From Holacanthus passer (lineage: Eukaryota > Chordata > Actinopteri > Pomacanthidae): 64,000 bases of DNA. The notes under the pieces were generated by a model that saw only the letters and a program-made list of their open reading frames with translations, had not been told where the DNA came from and made no database searches. The stretch lies in the NCBI GenBank assembly GCA_025331565.1, contig JAFREQ010000061.1, positions 2,385,501-2,449,500 of the forward strand, read 5' to 3'. The translations under genes and the position numbers were made by a program. Shown here piece by piece: positions 11,572-22,700 of the stretch. Each line of letters opens with the position of its first letter. Position 1 is the first letter of the stretch.

Positions 11572-13479
11572 AATGTAGGTCAGTCTGTCAAATGAGGTTA
11601 ATCTATGTCAGGTGGAAAAAAAACAGAACTTGATCAAAAGAGCTGCCTTGATTTCAAGCACATTCACATGACTGATATAATATACTGAAGCTTCTGCAGC
11701 CTGCTGTACTTGAACATGGTCAAACCAGCAGAGCAAATTTCAGTTTGAGAGAGAAAGAAAAGATAAAGTGAAAAAAAAAATATGGCCAATGCAAACTGAT
11801 GTGATCACAACATATCACATGGAATGAGTTCAAACCTGCAAATATTTGGTGGTGATATAAAGCTTTAACGCTCTCATAGTAAAAATAAATGTTTAACTAT
11901 CAAAATGCATGTAGTGTTCAATCATCTGTTTCAATCAATCTGGTTAGTTATCCATTCAGCCACACTCACACAAGTCTGTCCATGAATTTGGATTCAATAT
12001 AAAACTGAGGAACAGTCTTATCAACCTCGCCTTCATCATATATTGTGTGTACGTAATAACATGTCTTGTTTGTTCTTGTTGACCAAAGTGAAGAAAGGCC
12101 TGAAACAACACTTTGTGACTCACTTTGTGACTCACTCACAGAGCTTTCCATAAAAGTTAATTGAAATAAGAGCAACTCTCTCAGTTTGGTATTTAAGTTG
12201 CATGTTCTTCCATTTTCATCTCTGCAGTCAGTGTTGCATGTTCAAAATTCAAATGGTGACACACAAAGCTATATTTTCACTATATATTATTTTTTCGTGC
12301 AAAGCTCATTGCATAATTTTAAACCTTCAAACCAGGAGTGCAAAGCATTTCCTGTAAAATCCATTTTAAAATTCCAATTTAAATGGTTCTGTGGGTGCGG
12401 GACAATCATGTGACACTAAATATATCCTTTGGCTTTACTAAAAATATGCAGCAGTTTAAGCTATAAAAGAAATGTGCTTTTTCACAGTTGTTTGAAAATC
12501 AAGAATTTGGAGACTTAAAGCTGTTTCTTCACAGTGTTTCTGCACAGTCTGTACATATTGGTAGTTTTCATTCAGGGGATGACACATTGAAAAACTGCAC
12601 ATTACAGACATCTTGACTTGTCAGAGGAGGAAAAGCACAGGTGAAGTTTATTACAGTAACAATGACAACATCAGGGCCCCAAACTGGAGAGAGCCAAACG
12701 CAGTGCAGCCGTCACTGATGTTAGTAATTACACTGTGCTTTTCCTGCCTGTTCGGTCAAACCAACACATGTGCTGTGAAAAGGCTTGTTGCAGGACTTGA
12801 ATGACTTTGTCTCAGTTTGCAGGGAATGACATGTCTGCTGGAGTCGAGGCTGAAGGATTGTTACGCCATCTGCTGGTGAAGAGCTACATGTACAAAAACA
12901 TCTTCATCCTCTGGATTTATCAGACTAACTTCCTGCTTCACATTCCTGCACATCAGACATCACATTCATGCTGCATGCTGCAGTTGGCTTTGAGGCTGCA
13001 ATTGATTTAGGAAAAAGCTGCAAAAATACTGAACAAATAAGACATGAAATACCTGCAGGGGCGAGCAGAGCCCCCCTTAATGAATCCATTCTCTGTCAGT
13101 AGTGCAGAAACAGCTCTTCCTTTTAAATGTGACACATTAGAACAGAATAGATCAATTCTCAGAATTTCAAAAGCCACAGAGAATAAAGAGAAACTATTGA
13201 TTTTAAAGAAAAAAGAAAAAAAAACCCTCCGACAACATCATTTATTTTACAAGCACAGCATTTTTAATTTCCAAAAATGCATTATTGGATTGTGTAAGAT
13301 GAAGCTTCTGTCGTTTCAACTTCATATGTGCTTATTGTGCACAACGTTGTTGTTGTTAATATTACATTAAAAATATGTTATACTTTATACATACATCAGC
13401 AAATTTTTATCATTTGATTATTTTATTCATCATTACATATTCACAAGCAGAAACATGCTATGATGATCCCATCTACGTT
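11572..13479. other. Intergenic, AT-rich, no gene recognised
   Basis: AT-rich sequence with many short chance open frames. A small tandem duplication of ctttgtgactca occurs around 12111-12135. No coding exon, RNA gene or clear repeat family is visible. Confidence 0.45.
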
Positions 13480-13565
13480 GGACCGGTACTGTTTGCAGTG
13501 GAAAACAAAATTGAGAAAAGTACGAGTGGAGTGGAGCTGAGTCGAACCATGCAGTGGAAACATGG
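13480..13565. repeat. Small MITE-like fragment (gcagtggaaa ends)
   Basis: The segment carries gtttgcagtggaaaac on one side and gaaccatgcagtggaaac on the other, with gagtggagtggagctgagtc between. I associate this composition with a short palindromic repeat family in fish genomes. It is short and diverged, so the boundaries are approximate. Confidence 0.4.
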
Positions 13566-15300
13566 CTTAAGAAATATCATCATTCACGTTAATGGATGTG
13601 TAAACCACAGTATTGTTCACCTCAACTGTGACTTGTGTGTATAGGACTTAAATCTCTCTGACTATGGTGCCCCCTAGTGGCACTGTGCACCAGTCTGCCC
13701 TGTGAAGCAGCTGACATACACAATAACACAGCTTTGGAACTGATGATGTAATTAATTGATTAATTACACCTGTGTTTTTCCTTCACACAACAAAACGTCT
13801 GCTGTGAAAAAGGTGTATTTCTTGGCTGATATCAGAGACGAACATCCCAAACAGGTAATAAAGTCTTTGCATATTTGTGTGTGTCCTGTTCAGATGTGTG
13901 TGCCTGTAAATAGAAAAAAGGGTTTTTAGTTGTTTTAATCTTTTGAGACACACTGAATTCACATTCATTTATTTTTTTGGCCACTTGAGGGCAGCAGAAG
14001 AACCTGAAAACACAACACTGACATATTATCATCATGTTAAATATCAGTGTGTTTTGCTCTCGGACAAACCGGCTGAAGGTCAATATCCGGTTTCATGGCT
14101 GTTAGATGCTCGACTGTGTTCACCACAGACTTTTGTGTGTGCTGTTTGTTGTTGGGCAAATAGTGAACAGTGTGTTTTAGAGCCTTTTGGCTGAAAACAG
14201 CTGCCTCCTGCGGCTGGAAAACAGCTTCATGATGGTGAAGTTTGTGGGCTGGAAACAAAAGCCTGCCCAGATGGCTGCGCTGAGTGATGCCCACTCAGCG
14301 GCGAGGGAAATAAAAAAAGGGCACTCGGTACAGAAAGTCCGGACGAATCCGTGGTGCAACAGTTCCAAACCTTGGTGAAAATGAAAATACTTTTATTGTG
14401 TGACTCAGATTTACAGTTTAACTACTACAAGTATGTAATAAAAACAAAGAGGGAACCATTAATATCTAAGGGTTCAGAGGCATGTAGGGGTCAGCAGGTG
14501 ATACGCCAGGTACTGTCAGGGACTCCGGTGGACCTCAGGTACACTCACACACACATTGTAAATAATCTCCTTGGGTTTTGTGATGTTCTCCATCAAAGAG
14601 CAGCCCTCGAAATTCAGACTTTCAGCGCAATGTCGTGGAAGACAGAGGACGAGTACGTTCAGCCTCATGAAATGGGAGAAAAACATTACACAGTTTGCCT
14701 TTGTTCTTCATTCAGTAAGTGGGCGACTGACTTTTCAGCTTGATCAGCTTGTTTATTAGCTTGCGCCACATTTCTGTTCTCCTTTCTCTTTTTTTTTATA
14801 TTTATCAAATAATGGATGATTGAAACTGTTTGAGCCTGCATGAGACACACCTGTGTTGTCTGTTAGACGTGGATGTGATCGACACACCTGTTCTTTGTAG
14901 CTGACAGAACGAGAAAGCTCCCCCTTTAATGTATGTTGTTTTTTTTTGGACATTGCTCACAGTTGGTTATTTTATATTAAAAGTGTAGATGAGAAATATG
15001 TGTTGAAGACCAATGACATTTGCTGCCTGGTCCACAAAGGTTCATTTTGAAACAACTGATTTCATGCATTCTGCTTTTTGTTGCACATTGAAACCATTAG
15101 AGGGCGCTTTATCCTTATTATTTATTATTAAGTGTTAATATCTTTATTTTATCATGCACTTCTTGCACACACATAGAAGCATGTTTTATCTACCACAGGG
15201 GGGATCCAACAGGGCACTTGTGCGCCCCCCAGTGTGGGGCACCCTCTGTCTCAGCCCTGCGGCCACACAGTCTGTGCACACCTCTGACCTCAAACACATT
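13566..15300. other. Intergenic, upstream of ttc28
   Basis: No coding exon is recognisable. Open frames of 60-130 codons here lack family similarity and splice support. The sequence becomes GC-richer from about 15180 as it approaches the presumed ttc28 promoter. Confidence 0.4.
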
Positions 15301-15310
15301 TACTTTGCAC

Positions 15311-15709
15311 GTTATAAAAGCTTCATAACGGGCCTGAAAGGCAACGCCAGCAGATGCATTCATGCACATTCACGCACATTGACGCAGCGAGCCTGTGCGT
15401 CCTGCCTCCTCTGACCCTCCTGCTCCCTCCTCTGCGCGCAGACCCGCTATGGCAACAAGAGGAAAAAGAGCAGAAAGAAAAAAGGAAAAGATTTGACAAC
15501 ATGGCGCACTTCTTTCCCTGAGAAAAAGTTAGTCCTGAACGCCACACGGCTCAGTCTCGGCTGAACTCGGCTCAACAGTTTGTCGACAGCTGCGGCTCCT
15601 GGCTCGTTTTTGGACACGTCTCGATGCGTAAAAGTCGATAAAGAGCCGAGGAGGAGTGTGATGGGATGAGAGCGATAATCCGTCTCACAAAGCAGAGCAG
15701 TCAGACAGG
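15311..15709 (+). promoter_or_regulatory. ttc28: Candidate ttc28 promoter and 5' UTR
   Basis: TTATAAAAG at 15314-15322 is a good TATA-like box. It is followed by about 390 bases that are GC- and CpG-richer than the flanks (15370-15680). A short upstream open frame starts with ATG at 15449 (MATRGKRAERKKEKI, then stop). This leads to a strong-context ATG at 15710. The assignment rests on composition, position and the exon that follows; no transcript evidence is available here. Confidence 0.4.
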
Positions 15710-15739
15710 ATGGAGAAGCAAACGACCCTGAGAGAAAAG
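15710..15739 (+). CDS. ttc28: Candidate first coding exon of ttc28
   Basis: The ATG has a strong Kozak context (A at -3, G at +4) and encodes MEKQTTLREK, followed directly by a donor GTAAAC at 15740. The exon ends in phase 0, and the TPR exon at 18429 begins in phase 0 with a good acceptor, so the two join in frame. The peptide has no recognisable motif, and N-termini of TTC28 proteins vary, so the join is inferred from splice signals and spacing (2.7 kb intron). A different upstream exon could equally be used. Confidence 0.45.
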
Positions 15740-17590
15740 GTAAACAGATTAAACACAGCTTCACACTCTGCGGTGACATCTTCTCTGCTCGTTGGCACTT
15801 TGTTGCGCGCAGGATGAAACTTTGTGTCTCTCGTCCTGGACAGGAAATACCGACTGGCCATTCCTGCAGAAACCTCGTAAAAGACCTCTATCGATTTTCC
15901 AGCCATGCAAACTGTGCTGAGCTGCACAGAGATGAGTGGGCTCTGCTGGCGCACACAATAAGCGACGTGAATGTGATTCAAATGTCAATGCAAGATCACA
16001 GAGATTACAAACTGTCTCTGAAGACGAGCTTCTTTTGCTCTTGCATGAGGAGGCTGCACAGAGCTGGAAGTGTGTGCAGTCCAGGCTATATTTGCAGTTT
16101 GGGTTCATTGCTGTCTTTTTGTCTCCTTATCATTAACTTGGTGGGGTGTCCTCTGTATCTGTGCAGGCTCTCATTATCTCTCCCTCTCCACCCTTCCTGC
16201 CCTGAGCTGCCCCATGCAGCAGGCAGACCCCGGCATGTTGGACCACATGAGACAGACCTACCTGTGACTCTGGTCCTGCTGATCAGCCGGTGGAGGGTTT
16301 GAAACCCTGCATGCCCTCAGGCCCCGGCTCGCTCATCTAAAATACATACAAGCTTCTCCTGACATTTCTCCAGGAGCCAGACTTTGAATGTCAGCGTGCA
16401 TGACAGTGCTGACAGTTGTGATGTGGACGTCTTCGGCCTGTTTGTGTGTTCCTGAGAGCTGGGTTGCCTTTTTCACGGGAACCCGGAAGTCAACTCTTTT
16501 TTAAACTCCTCATGCACGCGTCCAACTGGTTTACTGGTGTTGCTGCAGCATAATTGATCTTTTACAGATATAATATAAAACACTGGACACTTTAAGTCCT
16601 GCCTGAAAAAAGCAGGAAGTCGATTGGTTCCATGTTGCCATGTGACAGAAAAGACAATTTGATGGTTATCGCACAAGAAAAGGAGGAAAAAGTTAAAGGT
16701 CAAAGGTTGCAAGAAAGCAGCCGATTGGTGCCGCTCTGTAACGTGATGTTGAATCTACTTGATACCCAAAGCCCTCATGTCTGCTGTTTCTACTCCCTGG
16801 GCCTCTGGAAGTAATTACCCAGCCTGCCCTATCCCAGAATTCAGTCTGAGGAGGTGTGGTGAGAAAGAGGTATAATGGAAGCTGGCCCTAAAAAACATGC
16901 AACCCGAGATGAATGTCATGATTCAGTAATGCTCAGCAAGCCGTCCCTGTTACACGGACGCGGCCCTCGTCTACTTAATCAATCTGACTGTACTGGTTGG
17001 ATGCGGTTACAGTAAGACTCGAGTCGATATGATAATTGCTCTCACATTCAAATGTGTTTCAGGAGTGAACCAAGTTGAATATGAATGGGAACGATAATAG
17101 ATTCAATCCGGCATCAACGCCGATGGCCTTGCTCTGAGGCAGGAATTAACTTGTTGTGGTTGGAGATTTATCAGTGTGATGAAGATGTCTTTATTAGGTT
17201 GAACTTTACAACACTGCTGTGTCTCTAAACTGCTGGAGAGAGATATAACAGGTAGATATGGGCTTTGTTGTGAACCAACAGGATGTGAAAGATAAAACGT
17301 TATGTGCTAAAGACCTCCTGCTGTTAACCCTGATGAACCTTGTCTGGACTGATGACTGAATGCTAGATGATTTTACATGTGCGATACAGATGTGCAGGTC
17401 TTTCAGAAGTCAAGACAGTAACATCAATCTCACTCTTCAAAAAAAAAACCTTTATTCAGACAAAAATGTTGCTTACAGAACAATTGAACACAGATAGATT
17501 GTTCAGTCTTACATTTTTATTTTTTATTATTTCAGATGGGATTTCCAGTGAGCTTCATACGCTGCCAGTCTCAGTGTGCTTATCTGTAAC
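15740..17590 (+). other. ttc28: Presumed ttc28 intron 1, first part
   Basis: Non-coding. The longest open frame in this window that is not a gene (162 codons, 15814-16302) lies here, but it has no family similarity. No other repeat or RNA gene is recognised before the transposon at 17591. Confidence 0.4.
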
Positions 17591-18005
17591 TACAACCTTG
17601 ATTCCTAGAAAGTTGTGACGCCGTTTAAAACATAAATAAAACAGAAAGTGATAATTTGCTAATCCTATTTGACCTCATCTGCTTCATTGATTGTTGTAAA
17701 TATCTAGTTATTCTGAATTTGATGGCAGCAACATGTTTCAAACAAGTTGGGACAGGAGCAACAAAAGACTGTGAAAGTTGTGGACTGATTGAAAACACCT
17801 GTTGGGATCATTCCACAGGTAAACAGGTTCATTGGTAACAGGTGATAGTATCATGATTGGGTCTGAAAGGTTCATCCTGGAAAGACTCAGTCGTTCACAA
17901 GCGAGGATGGAGAGAGGTTCAACACTTTGTGAACACATGATTGGATGAAGGAGATTAATACATGGTTTTACACAGCGTCCAAACTTTTATGGAATCAGGG
18001 TTGTA
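17591..18005 (+). mobile_element. Non-autonomous Tc1/mariner-like element, copy 1
   Basis: About 415 bp, flanked by TA on both sides. The left inverted repeat (tacaaccttgattcctagaa) mirrors the right one (tggaatcagggttgta). Inside are blocks shared with the copies at 30745 and 42037, including aacaagttgggacaggagca and cattggtaacaggtgatag. A motif atggagagaggttcaacact looks like the start of a transposase frame that ends soon afterwards, so this is an internally deleted, non-coding derivative. It is the only one of the three copies with both ends readable. Confidence 0.82.
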
Positions 18006-18428
18006 GCTGTATGAACCTTTGATTTGAGCCACGTTAAAGTTTCTAGAGACATAAACCTTCATACAGTCATCGTGACTCACATCCTTCCTGGTTTTCACAC
18101 ATCTGTTTCGCAGCAGACATTGTCTTCATCAGGTCGAACTAAATCCAATTCAGCCATTATTATAAGAACATTAATGATGAACTAGAAATTGACATGTCAG
18201 AGTGTTTCAGTGTGTTCAGCTCAAAGGACGACATGTTTCTATTGTTTCTGTGGGAGAAGATGACTCACACATTGGTTCACATTCTTAGAGTAACATTCAC
18301 CTTTTACCTGCATGTTCTAACTGCTGTATAATCACTTCTTTGCTCAAGGACGTTCCTGCCAGTTCAGTATTATGTTTCTCAATCAGACTGATTATATCTC
18401 TCTCTCACTCCTCTGTCCATTCCACCAG
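18006..18428 (+). other. ttc28: End of presumed ttc28 intron 1
   Basis: Non-coding sequence between the transposon and the TPR exon. The 3' end is a clear pyrimidine tract (tctctctctcactcctctgtccattccaccag, described rather than continued) leading to the acceptor AG at 18427-18428. Confidence 0.6.
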
Positions 18429-18728
18429 TTTTCCATCTTCGGTTCTCGGACAGCGGGCCGACCCATCCGCTGTGTTTCTGGAGACGGAGGGGTCCGGTAC
18501 GGCCTCAGCAAAGCAGAGTTCATGGAGAAGGTGCAGCAGAGCAACGAGGCCTGTCAGCGCGGCGACTTTCAGGCGGCCGTCCATTTGTACACCAACGCCC
18601 TGCAGGCCGACCCGCAGAACTGCATCCTGTACAGCAACCGCTCAGCAGCGCTGCTCAAACTGGGGCAACACCAGGCAGCGCTGGAGGACGCTGAGAAAGC
18701 CTGTGAGCTCAATCCCAAGTGGCCCAAG
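18429..18728 (+). CDS. ttc28: ttc28-like exon encoding the first TPR repeats
   Basis: A 300-base exon (100 codons, phase 0 at both ends) with acceptor AG at 18427-18428 and consensus donor GTAAGT at 18729. The peptide begins FSIFGSRTAGRP and continues into LSKAEFMEKVQQSNEACQ. Two TPR-type helical units follow, with hallmark residues in GDFQAAVHLYTNALQADPQN and NRSAALLKLGQHQAALEDAE, ending in NPKWPK. This matches my recollection of the N-terminal region of TTC28 (TPRBK), a very large TPR/CHAT-domain protein linked to the midbody and cytokinesis. The exon ends where TTC28 continues into the next TPR. The rest of the gene is beyond the window, so the following intron exceeds 45 kb. Other TPR co-chaperones (STIP1, TTC1-like) resemble this less in the LSKAEF..KV.QSN segment. 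Confidence 0.85.
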
Positions 18729-19677
18729 GTAAGTGTGTCTCAACAGCTTAAACTGTGGATGCACTGAAACTGAAGATCTTTTGTTGCAGTGGGATGACAT
18801 GAAGAGTCCTGAGTTTTTCACCCTGTAAACAGAAATGATTGACTTTTCTCAAATTCTCAAATGCACCAATCTCAATAAATCTCAAACACCAACGCCAAAT
18901 TGAAATTTTAATGACCAGGATTTAGGAGCGTAGACTAAAATGGGGAAATATTGTTTTTATTGTTTATATGTTCACTGAAAATGTCTTAACTTACATTATT
19001 GTTCAAGTAGAATTTTTCCCCCGTTGCTTTTTTTCTCACAAATATTTGATGATTTATCTTCACTTCGAAGTGTTTCAAATTCCTCTCACACGTCCGCTCC
19101 TCGGTTGCATTCTTGTGGCCGCTGATCAATACAAAGTTTTTCTGGGGTCTTGTCTTTGATCTTGTCCAGGCCGTGCGGACTAACCTGCGATAGATTTCAC
19201 ATTACTCAGCCGCAGAGATCACTGGGAGACCAATTCCTCTCGGTGATAGAAACGCATTGATTTCGTGATTTAGCATGGAGAGATACTTTTTTGTCTTTGG
19301 AGAGAGAGAGATTGATGATAATGTGGTAGAGTGGGTATTGATATTAATTTGTCGCCACCGATGATGCATCAGTGGCCACCTCTTCTTTGATCTGAGGTCG
19401 TGTATCTTCGGATGCTCAGGTAGGTTTCCTCCCATGTGCAGATGTGTCGCTGCAGTGAGAACTGTCACTTTATATTTCGCAGATAATGTTGTGTGCTTGC
19501 TGCAGTGTCCGTGAGTGTATGGACTTTTCACTGGTAAAACTCTCATGAACCCTTTCATACACGACTGTAGTTCTTCACATTTTTATACATATACAGTTGC
19601 AGTCCGGCTGTTTTAGATGTGTTGCAGTACAATGACTTTTCTATAGTGTCCCCTCCATGTTGTCACCTCTCACTCTG

Positions 19678-19766
19678 TAGATAGACAGATAGACAGACAG
19701 ACAGATAGATAGATAGATAGATAGATGTACTTTATTTGTCCCAAACTGGGAAATTCTGCAGCATCT
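19678..19766 (-). repeat. LINE-like 3' tail with GATA/GACA microsatellite
   Basis: A tagatagacagata microsatellite (19678-19726) is joined to tgtactttatttgtcccaaa and ctgggaaattctgcag. Read on the minus strand this is 'gaatttcccagtttggg...aataaagtac' followed by ctat repeats, the typical 3' end of a teleost LINE with a microsatellite tail. Only the tail is preserved. Confidence 0.65.
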
Positions 19767-22700
19767 GAGCATTAATATAGAGCACATCACATTCATTATG
19801 GAGCCATTTCATAACCCTCTGAGGCCATTGAGACCAAACTATAATTGAAAATCACTGCCAAAATCATTCTCCTTCCTCCTCTTTATATGCTGCCCAAGTA
19901 CAATGAAGTCTTTGTGGTCTGACTCGGGGATGCTTGGCTTAATCTAGCCAGTGTTGCGCTGCATATTGTCGGATTTATTGCCTGACAGCTTTGACTCTCA
20001 TGCTACGGTTTGTGTGAGCAGACTCTGTGTCGATGCATTTCCTGACCCATGTGTTTTACTTTGTAACAGGAGACAAGAGGATTAATATGTCTGTGGTATT
20101 TACAATTACACAGAAGGTTGCATGCTCATGTTTTAAATTAAGTTCCTTCAGTCACCACTAGGGGTCAGTCATGTCAAACAGGAAGGCTGTTAAAATGGTT
20201 TCTTCTGTGCAGGACAAAAAGGCATTCAAGCTATTTAATTTCCAAGATGTTTTTTTTTTATATCCAGTGAGTTCATGGAGAGCAAAATGTTCATCTTCCA
20301 TTGAAATGTAGAAATGTGCTTAAACACGCATCAACACAGCCACAATGGAGAATTTCGTGGGAGGTGTTTATTGTATTTGATTCATGTGCAGGTGAAGGCC
20401 AAGGTCACATAAAAGCCATCCTCTGTTTTTGTCAGAATAAAAATCACATTTATCTCGAAAGAAACTCTCACGTTCTTATCAGAGTTTGAGCACTTTATAT
20501 CACGGTGGATATGAATGAACAGTGATGCCTATGACGACTCCTCTGTTCAGTTAGTTGCTGCCTCTAAGAATTGATTAGTAATGGTGGTCTTGACACTGAT
20601 GGCGTTGGCCGCAGGGAAAGAGAGGCTTGGCTTTGTGCAGTCCATCTGCTGCTGCTGCTGGATGTTTGATGAAGGAACAGGGATTAAATCACAGGAGTGC
20701 GCTGGCATTCAGATCCTGCCTGAGTACATAATATCATCAATCATAGCTCCCTATGACTGCACTTCTGGATTGGCCCGTCAAGCGGTGACAGGCGTGGTTT
20801 CGCTGCCCCAAGCACCAGTGAGCAGCCCACCCTCCCGAAGCCCACAGCCAGCCTGCGAAGGAACCCCCTGTCTAATCTGTCAGTTTTGCCTGCTCTAAGT
20901 GCCAGAAAACACATTCTGAAAGAAGAAAGAAAATGTGTGGTTTAATGACCCAAGACAGCTTTAGGCCCTTTGTACCTCAACCTCTTACTGAATATAAAAA
21001 GCTTAAATGAGAACAAAATAGGGTGTCATTTCATGGACACTTGTGTGTGTCTGCTCACATTTTGTCTCCGTGAGCCGGTCTGGGAGGGCGACCTGGAGAA
21101 AGTGTGTGGTGTGTAATCAAGCTTCTCTTCATGTGCATGATTAATATTTACGCAAAGAAGGAACGATGCTGCAGCAAAGTGTAATGGGAGAGACACGCTG
21201 GATCCAAACAGGATGAAAGCTCCGACCGGTGGGTGACGTACTGTGAGTTGGGTGGTGCTTGGATTTGGCTCATCTTTTCATCATGGTCACAAACTTTCTC
21301 ATATAAACAGTACACTAAAATACATTTCTGGAAACATTTGACAGAATCTTGATTCATATTTTATCAGCTCTGCCAGTTTTTGACAGTTGGATCTGACGTT
21401 CGTGAGCCTGGTGTGTCGTGCCGGACAGACTCATTTGCATTAAGTAGAAGTTGAGTCGTGATTATGCAAATTCAGATTCGGCAACTGGTCCCTCAACTCA
21501 CCGCGCCGTAGCCATCATGCATCATCTCCTGCTCTCCATAGAAAACACTTTTTGATAGCACCATTTGTGTAAGATGAAAAACATTTAACTTCTATTTCCT
21601 GTGAGTATTTTGTGATTCTGTGTCGTGCTTCTTGCTTGTATACGAGCGACTGAGAGGACAATACCGTCTCTTTATGGATCCCCTGTCTGCTCTGCTCCTC
21701 CATCTGGTCCCTCCCTCTCGACACGGCTGCTCCAGTGACATGTTAAACAAACAGCCCTTTCTGCCATCACTCCCGTCCTCCTCGGCGAGCGCTGACAGGA
21801 GAGTTCCCAGGGAAGCGAAAGACGACTGGCACTGCAGCGTCGGGGGGAAACATCTCTATCATTTGCATATCTTCTGATTATAGGTTATGATGGTGCCTAT
21901 CAAGGGTATTCAGTCTCCTCAAGTGCTAAAGTTGCTGCGACACCTTCATGATGACGCTTAAAACCCATCAAGCCTCGTTTCCTTTTTTCCCAGTGCGTAC
22001 CACTACTTTCACACATTTTTTTTCTTTTTCACCAACATTAAAATGTCCATCTACATCCCGGCGGAGGGGCCTTGGGTTTAACAGAGACAATGAGTGTTTG
22101 CATTGGAAAAGGTCACGGTGTGTGGAGTGCCGAACGGGGACTTTAATTACAGCAGCAGCATATCCAGTAATTGTGTGAGGAGTGGATGCTGACACCCCGA
22201 TGAGGCATAAAGCTTCTTTTCCCTGCACTTCCTGGTGATGACACCGGCTGTTGCTGTTACTGTACGTGGAAAGGAAAGAAAAAGAATTGCGTGTGTGTGT
22301 GATTTGAAGACCTCATCCTTTACCGCTCCCAGCGCCGCTCTGCTTTTCATGTCAATGGAAAGCACTGGGGTGTAATGCTCCCCTGTTGGTATGACAGTCC
22401 GTTAAAGCAGCTCTCATCTGATCTCCGTGTGTGTTAAGAATAAAGAACCTGGCGTTTGATCTCACAGGGAGAGTGGTTACAGCTCTTGTTCCTTTCTTCT
22501 TGCTTTCATTTGCACCATCTGAAATATTTATCTCGTAACATCGTGGTGACCTGTTCTATTATTTTGATACGTGCTGAATAATTAAGTGAAAACCTCAATG
22601 TGAAGCTACAGTAACTGAGCTGAACCATGTGTGTTCTGGTATTTGTGGAGCGGAGGACATGTGTCAGGTGGTCTGTTCGTTGAGTCACACAATCATCTGT

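Noticed and set aside
15814..16302. 162-codon open frame in ttc28 intron 1
   Set aside because: No domain or family similarity, leucine/serine/cysteine-rich composition typical of chance frames, no splice support.
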